Source: Sympetrum striolatum
Lineage: Eukaryota > Arthropoda > Insecta > Odonata > Libellulidae
Assembly: GCA_947579665.1 (NCBI GenBank)
Contig: OX388345.1
Location: forward strand, 72,841,454-72,905,453
Length of the DNA stretch: 64,000 nucleotides
Direction of reading: 5' to 3'
Shown here: one piece after another, positions 11,761 through 24,700 of the stretch
Numbering within the stretch: the first letter of the stretch is position 1
Layout of the letters: each line of letters opens with the position of its first letter
Position numbers and translations under genes: made by a program
The notes under the pieces: generated by a model
The model's input: only the letters and a program-made list of their open reading frames with translations
What the model was told of the DNA's origin: nothing
The model's database searches: none

Positions 11761-12778
11761 TGGGATAAACAGTATATTTTCTTTTTAACATAAGTTATGT
11801 TTTCTTATGGTAAAAATTGTTTCTAAACTTTATCAAAACCACAAATTCTTGGATATCATATTTACAATCTTTACTCACCCAAATATCCAAGTACAGAGTT
11901 TTTTACTTGATGCCAAATCTTAAGGTAGGCATAAAAGATTCTTTTTTCCCTCGATCCTAAAGTTAATTCAAGATTTTGTATGCTATTACACATTAATTAC
12001 TCTTAATTGAACACTCTTCTCAAAATATAATCCTATCATGATCAGTTTAATCGAAACTGGTTATATATCAATTTGAATTTGCTATTAAATGTTAACATGT
12101 AGTCTCAGGTGAAGTTGATTTAAGAGAGAGAATTAAAAAGAATTAAAATATATAGCGATGAAATTAATTGGAGTCGTTATATCCATTCCATATGCATTTA
12201 AGTATAACTAATGATCATCCCTTGTGAGCATTGTATTAAATGCCATTGTTGATAAACTTTAAATGCAACAAAAATAATTAGCTCTAAGCACTGTGTTTAA
12301 ATTTCTGGGGTAATTTATCACATACAATAAATACATAAACCTCTATAAAAATTAAAATATAAAGATTTGATTTCAAATAATAATAATAATACTGTACAAA
12401 AAGGAACAACATGAAAGACCCAGATTGAAGATTTACCCACAATATAAATGGGAGGGAAATAATGATTTTGGTATAATAGGACAGGCAGGATAACTATAAA
12501 CTTAATTACAAGTCCATGGACATTTAAGTCCAAACAATAGCCTGAACCAAATACAAAATTAGGTATTTGCATTTACCTGTTGTAGTTGATATCAGGTAGC
12601 ACTAAAATCTTTGCCACCATTTTGAGAACCTTAAAAATATGGAATTACCGAATTCCAGTAAGTCTGATGCTTATCAATTACGTTTCCAGCAAAACTTTCA
12701 TACACAACGAAGACCAATGAGGAATCACTCTATTTCCATCTTCTTATTCAGATACTAAACAGACAGGAACATCAGTTC
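11761..12778. other. Convergent 3' intergenic gap between EEFSEC and syntaxin-6
   Basis: EEFSEC (plus) and syntaxin-6 (minus) end tail to tail, with their stop codons 1018 bp apart. The gap must hold both 3' UTRs. Plus-strand poly(A)-like signals occur as ATTAAA at 12084-12089 and AATAAA near 12327, but I cannot say which is used. There is a short AAT microsatellite near 12378-12392. No coding frame is convincing. Confidence 0.6.
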
Positions 12779-15700
12779 TCAAACCACAATAAACAAGATA
12801 ATAACCACAACCACCACACCAGAAAGAACACCAATGGCAATCCACTGTTTCCGATCTGAAAAAGAGAAGAAAAGTAGCTGATTATCTCTAATTATGGGCA
12901 GTAAAGATCAACAATTTTTAAGGTAAAGTTTGAGAGGGGATACTGTCTTGTAGCAGATCTTTCTCTTGTCCAATTCAAAAAGAAAAACACAATCTTTGTC
13001 ATCAAAGATACACTTTAATTTGATATACTTACTTCAGGTTAAAAAATATGCCCTAACCGAAGGATAATATGTTATGACTCCTTAGAGGTATGCAATGGCT
13101 AATACACCCCTGAACAATTAACTCCTGAATAACCAATAGTAAAACAATTAGCTCCCAACATTTTCTTAAATGAAAGGTTTCAGTGTAAATAGAGTGCTAC
13201 ACATTAGGGAAGATTAGAAAATAGCATTTAGTGACATAAATGTTTGTTTCATTGTAATTTTTATTTCCATTTTATTCAGATATAAATTTTTTTACATTGA
13301 AGTGAGGGCATAACAATTTATAAGTATCCTATTTTAATGTAACTATTAACTGAAGTACACAATAAATGAAGCAAAATATGCCTAAGAATAAAATTCACAG
13401 TCTCTGGCAATGTCATGCGGAAATACATCATGATGAAGAAGAACAATTTGTACTTTTTCCACAGTAATAATAATACTGTGGAGAATAATATAATAGTAAT
13501 ACTGTGAAAAAAGTACAAATAGTTCTTCATCACTTCATTATGCATAATGATATGTATAATGATATCATAAAATTGTGATAAAATAATCCACTTAATTATA
13601 AAAGTGCTATAAATTTTATATAATAGCAATGACTATAAATGTCTCCTATAGTTAACCCTTTCCCAGCTTTTCAAATTATCTTCCCTCAATCATCTTTATT
13701 TACATGCTATCAAAAATTTTCCCCGATATCCATTTATAACATCTCATGAGATTCTTTATATTACTTTTTAATTTTTTTTAGACACTATCAATTTGATCAA
13801 TGGTCAGCTAAGTTATATTTAATCTGCATCTTTATCCCACAAGAAAACTACAACGCTATCCCTAGCTTCTCTAGCCTTGCTAAAAAAAACTCAACCAAAA
13901 ATCAAAGATGAGGAACTACACAGAAAAAGTTTGGTGTGTGGAGATTTATCTCATAATCATATCCTTTCTAACTATCTCAGAAACAGATGAGCTATTTATA
14001 CATAGGTATTCATGTTTGTCAAATTGAACCAACAGATGACTGATCCATGTTGAACCAAAAATTATGCATAGAACTCACAGTCTAAAGACGTGATTGACCG
14101 TTTCCCAGATTTGTTTAAGTCAAATATATCTTATTATTGAACTACAAATTAAATGAGTAGTTTGAATTAGGCGAGTCAAAATTCCATTTCTACTACCGCA
14201 AAATTAACTTTTCTTTGGTATCCTTTAATTTCTATGTTATTAATTTTGGCCTTACTAAAAGTTAATATTTCACCTTTCACAATGACGTAATAACTACAAC
14301 AACATCATTCAGTTGATTACGATGCTAGTTAACATTCATACAACAGTGAAATTCAGAAAAATTTCATAGTTAACAGTGTGATAAACCACAATCTGTCTTC
14401 TTACTTCATAAAATTAAGATATCTAATTTTTATGCAGTACCCAACTTGAGGCTTCAAGTAGATAATGAAAAATTGTTAAATAAGACTAAGGTTTTACAAA
14501 CAATGCAAGTAATTTTTACTATACACATAAGGTTTCAGTAGGTGACTTGAGCTTTGAAGATGGCTACCATAGTCACCTACTGAAATCTTGTGTGGATAGT
14601 AAAAGTTATTTCTGTTGTCTGTAAAACCTTTGCTTTATTAAACAATTTTTCATTATAATGGAATTCCACTATGTTACAGCCTCCTCAAGGAATTTTAAGT
14701 GCATGGTTTCTGAATGATGCATTAGTTTCATTATAATTTAATTTGAAGCTTCCAAATCTTAAAGATTTTTGCAACATGCTGCCTAAAGTTGGATGAGAAA
14801 TGGTTACCAATGTAAAAGCAGTGCAACAGTAGAATTTGGAATGCTTTTATATATCACTGAACAAAAAATGAACTATCTTCGCCTATCACTCTCCAATTAT
14901 GTATAGCATTATTATATGAATTAAGAAAGGGGTAAATTATTGTGATAATGAGTTAGTTATGCTATATAAGATCTTCAGATTTGTTATAATGCAGTAATGC
15001 CATATTTATCATCTCCATGATACATTCCAAATGATGCATTCAACCTTTCAGAAATTCAACTTTTTTGAAACCGCTCTTTTTTCTCCGAACCCTTCTTCTG
15101 CCTCTCTCTCCCGAGTCACTTGAACTCAAGCCTTGGTAAAGCACTCAAGAACTCCGGACAATCACAACAAAACACAGCATCTCATTGTGATCAATTAACT
15201 ATAGTCATATGTGAATTATAAAATACATGTGATCAATTAACTATAGTCATATGTGAATTATAAAATACATGTGATCAATTAACTATAGTCATATGTGAAT
15301 TATAAAATACATGTGATCAATTAACTATAGGCATATGTGAATTATAAAATACATCATTACCATCATAATCTAAGCCTCTTTTGATTATAACATCACAATT
15401 TTAGAGTACACTCACAGTTAAATCAATTGAAATAAAATCTGTATAAAATATTCTTCTTAATTAAAAATATTTTATACTTATTTTAATATTTATACTTTTA
15501 ATGCCACATTAATAACCTCTTCTGTGATTATTAAGATTTGAGAACTTCAGATCTTCTCGCTTAGTCATAAAAAAGCACGAAGAGTGAAAAATTAGATTTT
15601 AACTAAATTTTAGCATAGAGAGCTCAGAAGTTGTTTTGAATTACCATTCAAGAGAGTGTTCAAATCCACTTTCATAAAAACCTCTTAATGGCAATTATTA

Positions 15701-18700
15701 TCAGCTAAAAAAGTATTTTTGAGGTGAATTTTTAAATAGTAGTAATACTTCATAATGAAAAGGATTTAATTGTTTAAAGCAAATATTCAATGTTAAATTC
15801 AATTACAATACAATGAGATATATTTTATTTAAAGAAATAATGATTAAAATCATGTTTGAGATTTAAAATATTTAAAATGCTTACTAAATACTAAGAACTG
15901 AGATTTTTATAGGCATTGATTGCTATTACTTCATGTACACTATCTCAGAAGGATTCATTTGAAAATCTAAATATATCTGCCGGAATGCATGGATTATTAG
16001 ACCTGGCTGATTGCTGTTCCTTGCTTAGGACAAACATTTATTTTGTCTTGTGCTCACAAATTGATTTAGCTTGAACAATCTCTATTGAAAAATATTCAAA
16101 TGACAACAACAATTTTCCTTACTTCTTTGTAAATTATAGCAAGTCAAACTATAAAAAATCTTGAATAAACTAAAACAGCTGCTAGTAATGATGATGATAT
16201 TTATCATATAGAGTAGAAAATCTCCCCAAAAATTCACATTAAAACCCATTCCCCTTCTACATGTCATTTGTTTTAACTAATTTAATAGAGCATATTCAGC
16301 CAACATGATTATCCAATAACCTAATTCTGCTTGAACTATTGTAAACAGTACAGTATTTTTCAAATGCAAGTATTTGCTATCATTTGGCAACTATATTGAT
16401 ATTTGATTCAACACATCTTAAATTTTGAACAATAAATTTAACAAATATGAAGTATGATCAAATTAAGTAGCAGTCTAGGATTGGCATGATAGTAAAAACA
16501 GATCTAAATCGTACTTACATTTTCAATAAACTGTACAATTGTAAAACTTTACTTTACTGGATTAAGCTATTATAGGAAAACCAGCAGGTTCATTAAACTT
16601 AAAAAATAACTTGAAACTACAAAGATAATGAAAGAATATTATGCAACCTTATCCATAGTTCTTCATTGAATATCAATAAAATGGTATTGATGAACTGAGG
16701 CTGCTGGAACTATTTATTTTTTGAAAACTGAGTAAATATATACTGGGTCATTCTTCAAACATCTTAATATACAAGATTTCCTTCAGTATAATGAGTTTCA
16801 CCAAAATTGCAAAAGAATATCATTATTAGATGCATGAATATACATACATCTCCATTTCCAATTGAAATATTTTATATGTTAATGTATTTGCCTTTATTAT
16901 TTTCAATGTAAAAACATTTCAGCTCACTCTTCAAACAAAGGTAAGGGAATTAATTAATTCATTAAATTTTTGTACTCTGCCACATGCAAAGAGTAAACAG
17001 GAAAGGTATTGAAGTATATACAGCTGTCTTTAACGTAACATCAACTTCATAAACTTTCAAACTGAAGGTTTGTATCTAGGAGATGAAATGATGTGAGTTG
17101 ACGATTAAAAAAAATGCTTTCAAAGATAATTTGACTTATGATATTATCATGCAATTGCATTTCACAGAAATCAAGTTAAACTCTTTTATTTTTGTTAAAA
17201 TCTACAAATTGAAAATTCCCATTGACTTTCCATTCTAAAAAAGATTACATCAAGTAACTCCTGTAGTGTACATCACTTGTGTCCATGAAGGAATTCATGT
17301 TAATAACCTAAATTTACTCTATATGACAGGCTAAGCTCAATTTCTATTAGTCTTGCAATATTTACAACAACTTTACCAATATATAAGGAATATTTTTGGT
17401 CTAAAACTTCCAAAGAGGATATATAAGCTGCTGTAACTATCATGTCTCCTCTGATTTAAAGCAAAAAACTGATGCTAAAATTATGACTGAGCATCAGTAT
17501 TCTACAAAATTCATGATATATTTCATGATTTGCAATTTAAACGTTTAAGTAATTTCTAGAAGATTTATGAGTTTTGAAACAGCTCTAAACTTTAAATAAG
17601 TACTTACATTAATTTTTCATTTGAATAACTATCCCTATTACTGCAATTTCTAAAAAAAGTCTTATCTTTTTATAATTCAAGCCTTTTGAAACTTATGAGG
17701 CTTTGATTATTTCATATTTCAGCCCTAGTTAGATTAGAATTGTTGAATATTTATAGAAAATAAATTATAAAAGTTAAATATTTGATCTTAACAGTACATT
17801 ATAGAAGTGACACTACTTTTTCAGATTATTAATCTCTGTCATTCTTTGACAAAGATACAGTTATATATGCCTTAGACAAACATTAAAAGAACAGCTCACA
17901 GAAGATAACATGGCACCCGGTTAACAAGTGGTTTCAGATAATTTGACTGTTAGCACACACTTACTGGCATCCTCTTCAAAATAATTTATTTCGAAATAAG
18001 AGAGAAAAAAAAACATTTCTCTTAAAAGAAAAATATTCATTTGATCCGCTTCATTTAATGTAACTGGTGGATTAAAGGCCAAGAGTTTTCAATAAATGTG
18101 TACATCCCATTTCTAATCTCTTATACTCCTTTTGAGTTCAAAGATAGGTTACCTTATGTTTATATGTTTACAAATGAGCAATTGCACAAGAAATTTAATT
18201 TTCCCTTGGATCCAATTCACCTCTCACAATCATTTAATGTATCATATACGGCAGATGCACAATAGGTTGCCTCTATCCTTCACCCTTTGTTAATGACCAA
18301 ATTAAATCTACCTCAAAATTTAAGCTGATCACTTTCTATTTGTAAATATGGGTATCTTTGAAACCTTTGAGCAATAATAATTTTTATACAGAATAGTTGT
18401 TTGCATTCAGAACTTCATATATAACTATTTCAGAACTTCAAATGAAAATAGAGCACAGAGATATGAAACCAACATGAGCCAAAAGAAAACTCATCTTCTT
18501 TGCAAAATACCGTATTTGACGGCATATAAGACGCACCGGCATATAAGACGCACCCTCATTAAGTTGGCCACTCACAAGGAAAAGAGGTTTTAATAGTCCG
18601 TGCGAAAGCGCGGTACCACAATAACTTGAAATGTTAAAAATAGCATTCAGTATTGAAAGTTAACCTGTGGAGGTTGAACCTTCACATATAAGACGCAGGG

Positions 18701-21700
18701 AAATTTTTCGAGTCATAATTTAGGAAAAAAGGTGTGTCTTATATGCCAGCAAATACGGTATGTCTTATCACACTATTACTGATTACATACCATTTGAAAT
18801 GTGCAGAACTTTGGCCATTTTCTTCATAGTTGAATCCAGCTTTGACTCATTGTTTTCTAATTCATTTCCGAAGTCATCAAGCATCCTGCAAAGATGAAGA
18901 TACCTTTTTTTAGAAATAATTCTATGAAATTGAGTATACATTCAATTTAGGTAAATTCTCTATCCTTTTGAACATTTCAAATAAATTTTAGATAACTATT
19001 TTTGCTATATTTTATGTTTATGGTTATTTCGTATATGTACAGTATGGATGCACAGAAAAGGTCTGAAGCTGAAGATATTTACAAAGAGAAGAAAACATGG
19101 AGGAGAATCACAAACTATGAAAGATAGATGGTTGCTCACTTGAAAGAATATATAGAATGTATTATGAAAACCTACATGAAAATTAACAAGCCAGTCCATA
19201 AGTTTAGGCCCATTCGAAGAGAAAAGAAAAAGAAAAAAATCTTAATTAAACTGTATCCCAATTTAGTACATACCTTTATTTTCCAATAGATCTTACCATC
19301 TTAAAATTCATATTTTATTTCATCCTTATGAAATATTAAAATTTTAACATATACATAAAATAAGCATGTTCCTATGGATCTGATAAACGCGGAAAAACAA
19401 AACTGGCTGAAGTCTGAAATAATTAATGAAGTAAGATGTCTGAAAATATCTCATGCATCTATGATTTTTTATAAGTTTAGACATTGTTTTGTTGCATTTG
19501 AACCATCATCAGGTTATTGGAAACAATTTTACACCAACTTCTATTGTATAGAAAAAGAAGGAAAGGAAAGTGATGGAAAAATGGGAGGTTTGTTTCCCTT
19601 TCTCCTTTGTCTTTAAGGAACCATTTTCAATCAACATTTTATAACATGTTTCTTAAAACAGCCTAGGTCATTTTGCACATTGGCTCTCACCAGGAACCAA
19701 AGGTCTGCTTACACCAAAGTTGAATGCATTGCCCACTTGGCCATCCAGGAGCTTTCATTTTTATATAATAACAATCTTCCAAATAGCTGCTGAGACTGTC
19801 TTAAAGGAAAACACAGCCTGTGCTGCTTTGCTGCACTTTCAAGATTTAGAAAAGTAAAAATATTTGCAAGAATTCCGTCATCTTCTGGGGCCAGTATTAT
19901 TCTTAGTTTAGCAGCAAACTTTATCTGCTCCAATATCTTTATCTTTTAAAATATCATTATCTTCAGACTGATTTCTTCAAAAGAATTAGGCAAAACTCTG
20001 CCTGTTTACCTATGGCAAATTCTTTACCTTATAGTTAGCATTTATTCTACTACACATAATACTGCACAGTGGTGCACAGAATTGAAAAAAGCTGGACAAA
20101 AATAAAAAAGTGGTTTTTTTGAGTGCAGACTTTAAAACTTTCCTCGGTTACAGCTGAATAAATTTTGTATACAACCATGCAAGTAATTTGCGTTGATTCT
20201 TGGGCATTAAAATTATACAGGGGGTCAAAGTTGACCAAAATTTACCAAAAATGTTGGTATCAAAAGAGGAGATTCTCACTTTTGTCTGGGTATTTAGATG
20301 AACATTTTTGTGGTGATGCAGGAGGTAGAGTAATAAAAATTGTTAAATATGGCATTTGTGTAAATGGTTCTTAGATTCTTTGCAATAATTAATTGAAAAT
20401 TGCTAATCGGACTGTATGCAATGTGTAATGCATTACACACTTACAGTGATATCCCAAATCTGGAGGAAATAACCCACTATTTGCGAGTTATTCTCTAATT
20501 TTTTTTATTTTTTTTGTCATAATTTTCCTTGTTACTCACTAATAGACTTAAGACAAAATTTTCCATTATTTCACCCGATATAATAACCATATTTCAACCA
20601 AATGAACTTCAATGACGAAGAGCCTCACGAAAAGTAAGCTGAATGATGGTTCATAACATAGCTCACTGCAATCCTTTGGTACTCGTTGGTACTAATCACA
20701 TTAGCTGTCCTCTTAAACTTGATAGTAGTCCTATAAAATTGCATTTGGGAAAGTTAAGAGCGAAGTTTCAAAGTCCACACTCAAAAAACCACTTTTCTCT
20801 GTACGTCCATTTTCAATTCTAGCCCACTGTGCAGCATTGTGTGTATTAGAATAAATGCTAACTATAAGGTAAAGAATTCTTGGAAGGTAAGAAGATGAAC
20901 TTTAATTGCATAAAGATAAGTTATCAGTAATAAAATGGAAGAAAATAATTTCCTTAAGGGAAAATCTCGAGTTCTATAGGGTAATGAATAAAATTGAGTA
21001 GATACCTAACCCTTTCAATTACTAATTTTTCATAAACAAAGGTCCATTTAGTTGAACGGTTGGACACGTGTCCAGTCCACTAATTCTAAGCAAAGAATGT
21101 GTCCTTAAAGTTTCGTTCAAATCCGTTTACCATAAACCTTGTGTTCCCCTTGAGAGTAAACAATTTGACCATAAAAGTGTCATCCAAAGTTTAACACAAC
21201 TACTTTGAAATTCAACATTCAAAGCAATTAGAATGTTCAAAGTAAAATTTGTTCTAAATGCACAACAGTTAACTTCTCCATATAGAATAGAATCAACTTT
21301 ATTGAGGATGATGGAGTTTGCAATTACTCTCTCTCATTTAATCCTTAAATATATATACATGTTTTGGAAGAAGAGATTAAACCAAGATAACTTCCTAACA
21401 TGAGTATATCCCAATCAATAAATTATTAAAACACTTACTGCTAACTTGTAGTTATCTAGAATTCTGAATAATTTTATGTTTAATACATTTAACTACCACC
21501 AAATGAATTTTTAATGAATTTGAAGAAACGTTTCGTAAAAACACAAGCAGTAGTCTTTTCAACTGCTTTCCACCTTCCTGATATTAGGCAAAATATTTGG
21601 TTCCTACAAACAACTACTGAAAATTATTCTTTTATTGTTTTCTGCCCCAGCACAGGTGATATTTGGCAAAATATTTGGTTCCAACAAACGGCAGCTAAAG

Positions 21701-24700
21701 AAATATTATTTTCTGCCCCAGCACAGATAGAAAGTTACAGTGCAGACTCAAATAATGATAACACGATTGAGCTAACTCGTAATTAAATTACCGTATTTGA
21801 CAGCATATAAGACGCACCTTTTTTCCTAAATTATATGTGAAGGTTCAACCTCCAAAGGTTAACTTCCAATACTGAATACTATTTTTAGCCCAGATGGTCT
21901 ATACTACCTATTTCATAATTGCATTCAATGATTGTGTTAATATTTGGCTTTTACGAAACGTGACAACTAAAAGAAACTACATTTTAAGTTATTGTGGTAC
22001 CGCGCTTTCGTACGAACTATAAAAATTATTTTTCCTTGTGAGTGGCCAACTTAATGAGGGTGCGTCTTATACGCCGGTGCGTCTTATATGCCGTCAAATA
22101 CGGTAGCTCACGGGCATTTGGCTAGCAAATGTTTCTATGAAGTATGTGTATCCTATAATTAATATTGTTACAGAATCAGTCCCTTACACAGCCTGTTCAT
22201 CCAGCTCACTGCCGATTTGATGTGACACAGTCTTGAGCGTGGCAGGTGATTCAGGATCCATAGTTTCACTTGGAGATCTTGCGAGGATGCCTTGCTGCCT
22301 ACTGTCTGGGTACTGTCGACTCGGACTGTCGGCTTCTTCATTTTCCAGTTTGGAATATTTGGTGGTGCCATGGCCTACGGTTCCTCCTCCTCCTCCAACT
22401 ACATGGACAGGACTACTACTGCTCTCCAGCAAGGGCTGGGAATAAAATGAAACCTCGATTAAAACACATATTTTCCAGTTTCTAATCAATAAAATTTTTC
22501 CAAAACCATTGTGAAACATTACTTTGTTCTTTCATTTAAAACAGAGAACATTCTTGAATACAAGAGCAACACCAAATGAGGTCATTATTTAAATTTTCAA
22601 ATTATTGACTTTTCAGTCAAACTACTAAGATAAATGATAAATTATATAATTTCCAGGGAGTGTGTAAAGAAGAAACAAAATCCCCTTGCATGTTTAAAAT
22701 TGTATTTTTAATATAACCAATATTTACCAAGAATATTTAAATAGTAAATAATCAAATCAAGAATGTTTGGGCACCACTGAACTGAGCTCAATGTAATTAC
22801 TTTGGGACCATCAGAGAAAACGCATGAAAATATTTTATCTCCTCAGTGCTTTAATAGACATTACTGATGAGAAAAGTTACAAATGATGACATTCCACATA
22901 GCACAGGAAAACATGCAACTTAACCCAAGTTTGTACAAGAAGTGAAAAATAATCAATTTATATAATAATAGGTAGAGGTGTTCGTTTTTTGCAATAAGCG
23001 ATAAAACCAACAAATAACGCAAATTTTGGCCGATTTAGCGAAATAACGCTAATTTCGACAGTTTTAATAAGCAGCACAGATTTTGGTAATTTTTGATTCA
23101 TTCATCATTTGTAAGAGAGGGAAATGTAATTTTGGTATGATTTAAATAAATGTACAATGTATAAATTTGTATCATTTACATATTTTTTGTCATATTTTTG
23201 ATCACTCATGACATCTTTGCTTATGTGAATACAGCTTTGATCATTTGCAATTCACAAAACTTTCTTTCCATTATGGATTATCACAAAATCTCGCCTAATT
23301 TCACGAAGAAATACGTTTCGTTTTTCCTAACATCTATCGTGTCAATATGTTTTTAATGAAAATATCATGTTTTGTCGATCTGCAGCTGTGAAAGCATTTT
23401 CCTTAGGTGTAAAGAGCACAGTTTTAAATAAATTTAATTTTAATATTTTGTACAATTTACAGTTAATATTACTTTCAAGGCTTTTAATGTTTATGCTAAA
23501 GTGTGCCTAATATCATTCCTATGAGACTGTGAAAATTAGTCAATTAGAAAATTTAGGAAACATAATAAAAACACAAAACTCCACAATTCGGTTTTCAAAT
23601 CAACAAATTTCAGAACAAATAAAAACATTTTCAAACACCTCTAGTAATAGGATATGAGAAAACTGTAAATCCATGATAAAAATAAAATAAATGAATTCTA
23701 ATTTCAGGAAGTAAGAAAGTTAATTAAAGTTAATAATAAACTTTCATTAATTAATTAATTAATTAAAGTGAATTTTGCAAGATAAATAATATATTGGAAA
23801 ATAAAACTAAAACTTCCTTGGTTACTTTGAATTGCCTTGCAATATTACCACTGGATTGGCAGAGCCTATCACATAAGAAGTTATCTAACTTTAAGAGTGT
23901 GCATCTTGCTATCTAGAGAGAGCAGTTTAATGAACTGAAATATATTTATTTCAATTTTTCAATTACAATGAAATTTTTCTAATCAAATAAACTACTCTAG
24001 TTGAAAAAAAATCAGTTTTAAATCAAAATTATTTTCTTTAACAATGTAGAAATATTGATAATATCTAAATCTTGCAAGTTATATATAATGAGATGAGTGC
24101 TGAAAACCAACTTAATCGGTCAACTACAGAAACAAAAGGGAAAATTTTGATTTAGCAAGGATTCATATGAAATATTTCATAGATAAATAAAATATTAAAC
24201 TCATTTAACAAAACCAAGTTTTGTATTCCCTTTGTAAAATGATCCATGAAGAAAAGTGATTATGCCTAATGAATAGCATAAAAATATTACCTGTCTTACT
24301 GTCCTATCCCTGTCTCTTCCCCGGGATAAGTTCATTTTCTCTTTCATTCCCTAGAATAAGCAAACATTCAAAACTTAAGATATTTTACACGGAGCAAGTA
24401 GCATAAAAATGGCAATCGCCCAACAAAACAAATAACAACAAACAATTAACTTAAAATACATGTTCATAAAATGTTGTCACTTACTTTCACTTCCTCTCTT
24501 GTTTGTTCAATGAAGTTCCGGCGGGACGTGAGTTCCTTGTTGTCAATCTTGAATTTATTTGGGTTCTTCTCGACAATCAGTAATTATTATTAAGGAAATT
24601 TTGTGAGAGAGATGCTTATCAAATAAATTAAATACTGGTAAACTACATGCTATCAGAACATCAAAACAAAATTATGAATGCAATTCCATAACATTAATCA

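Noticed and set aside
21514..21786. A 90-codon repeat protein (QNIWFxQT repeats)
   Set aside because: The repetition comes from a DNA direct duplication, it lies antisense in an intron, and no family matches.
24569..24579. A GT-AG acceptor at the AG of GTCGAG for syntaxin-6 exon 3
   Set aside because: It would remove the conserved I-V-E residues and leave no matching donor at the end of exon 2. The AT-AC junction restores the family sequence and has full U12 signals.
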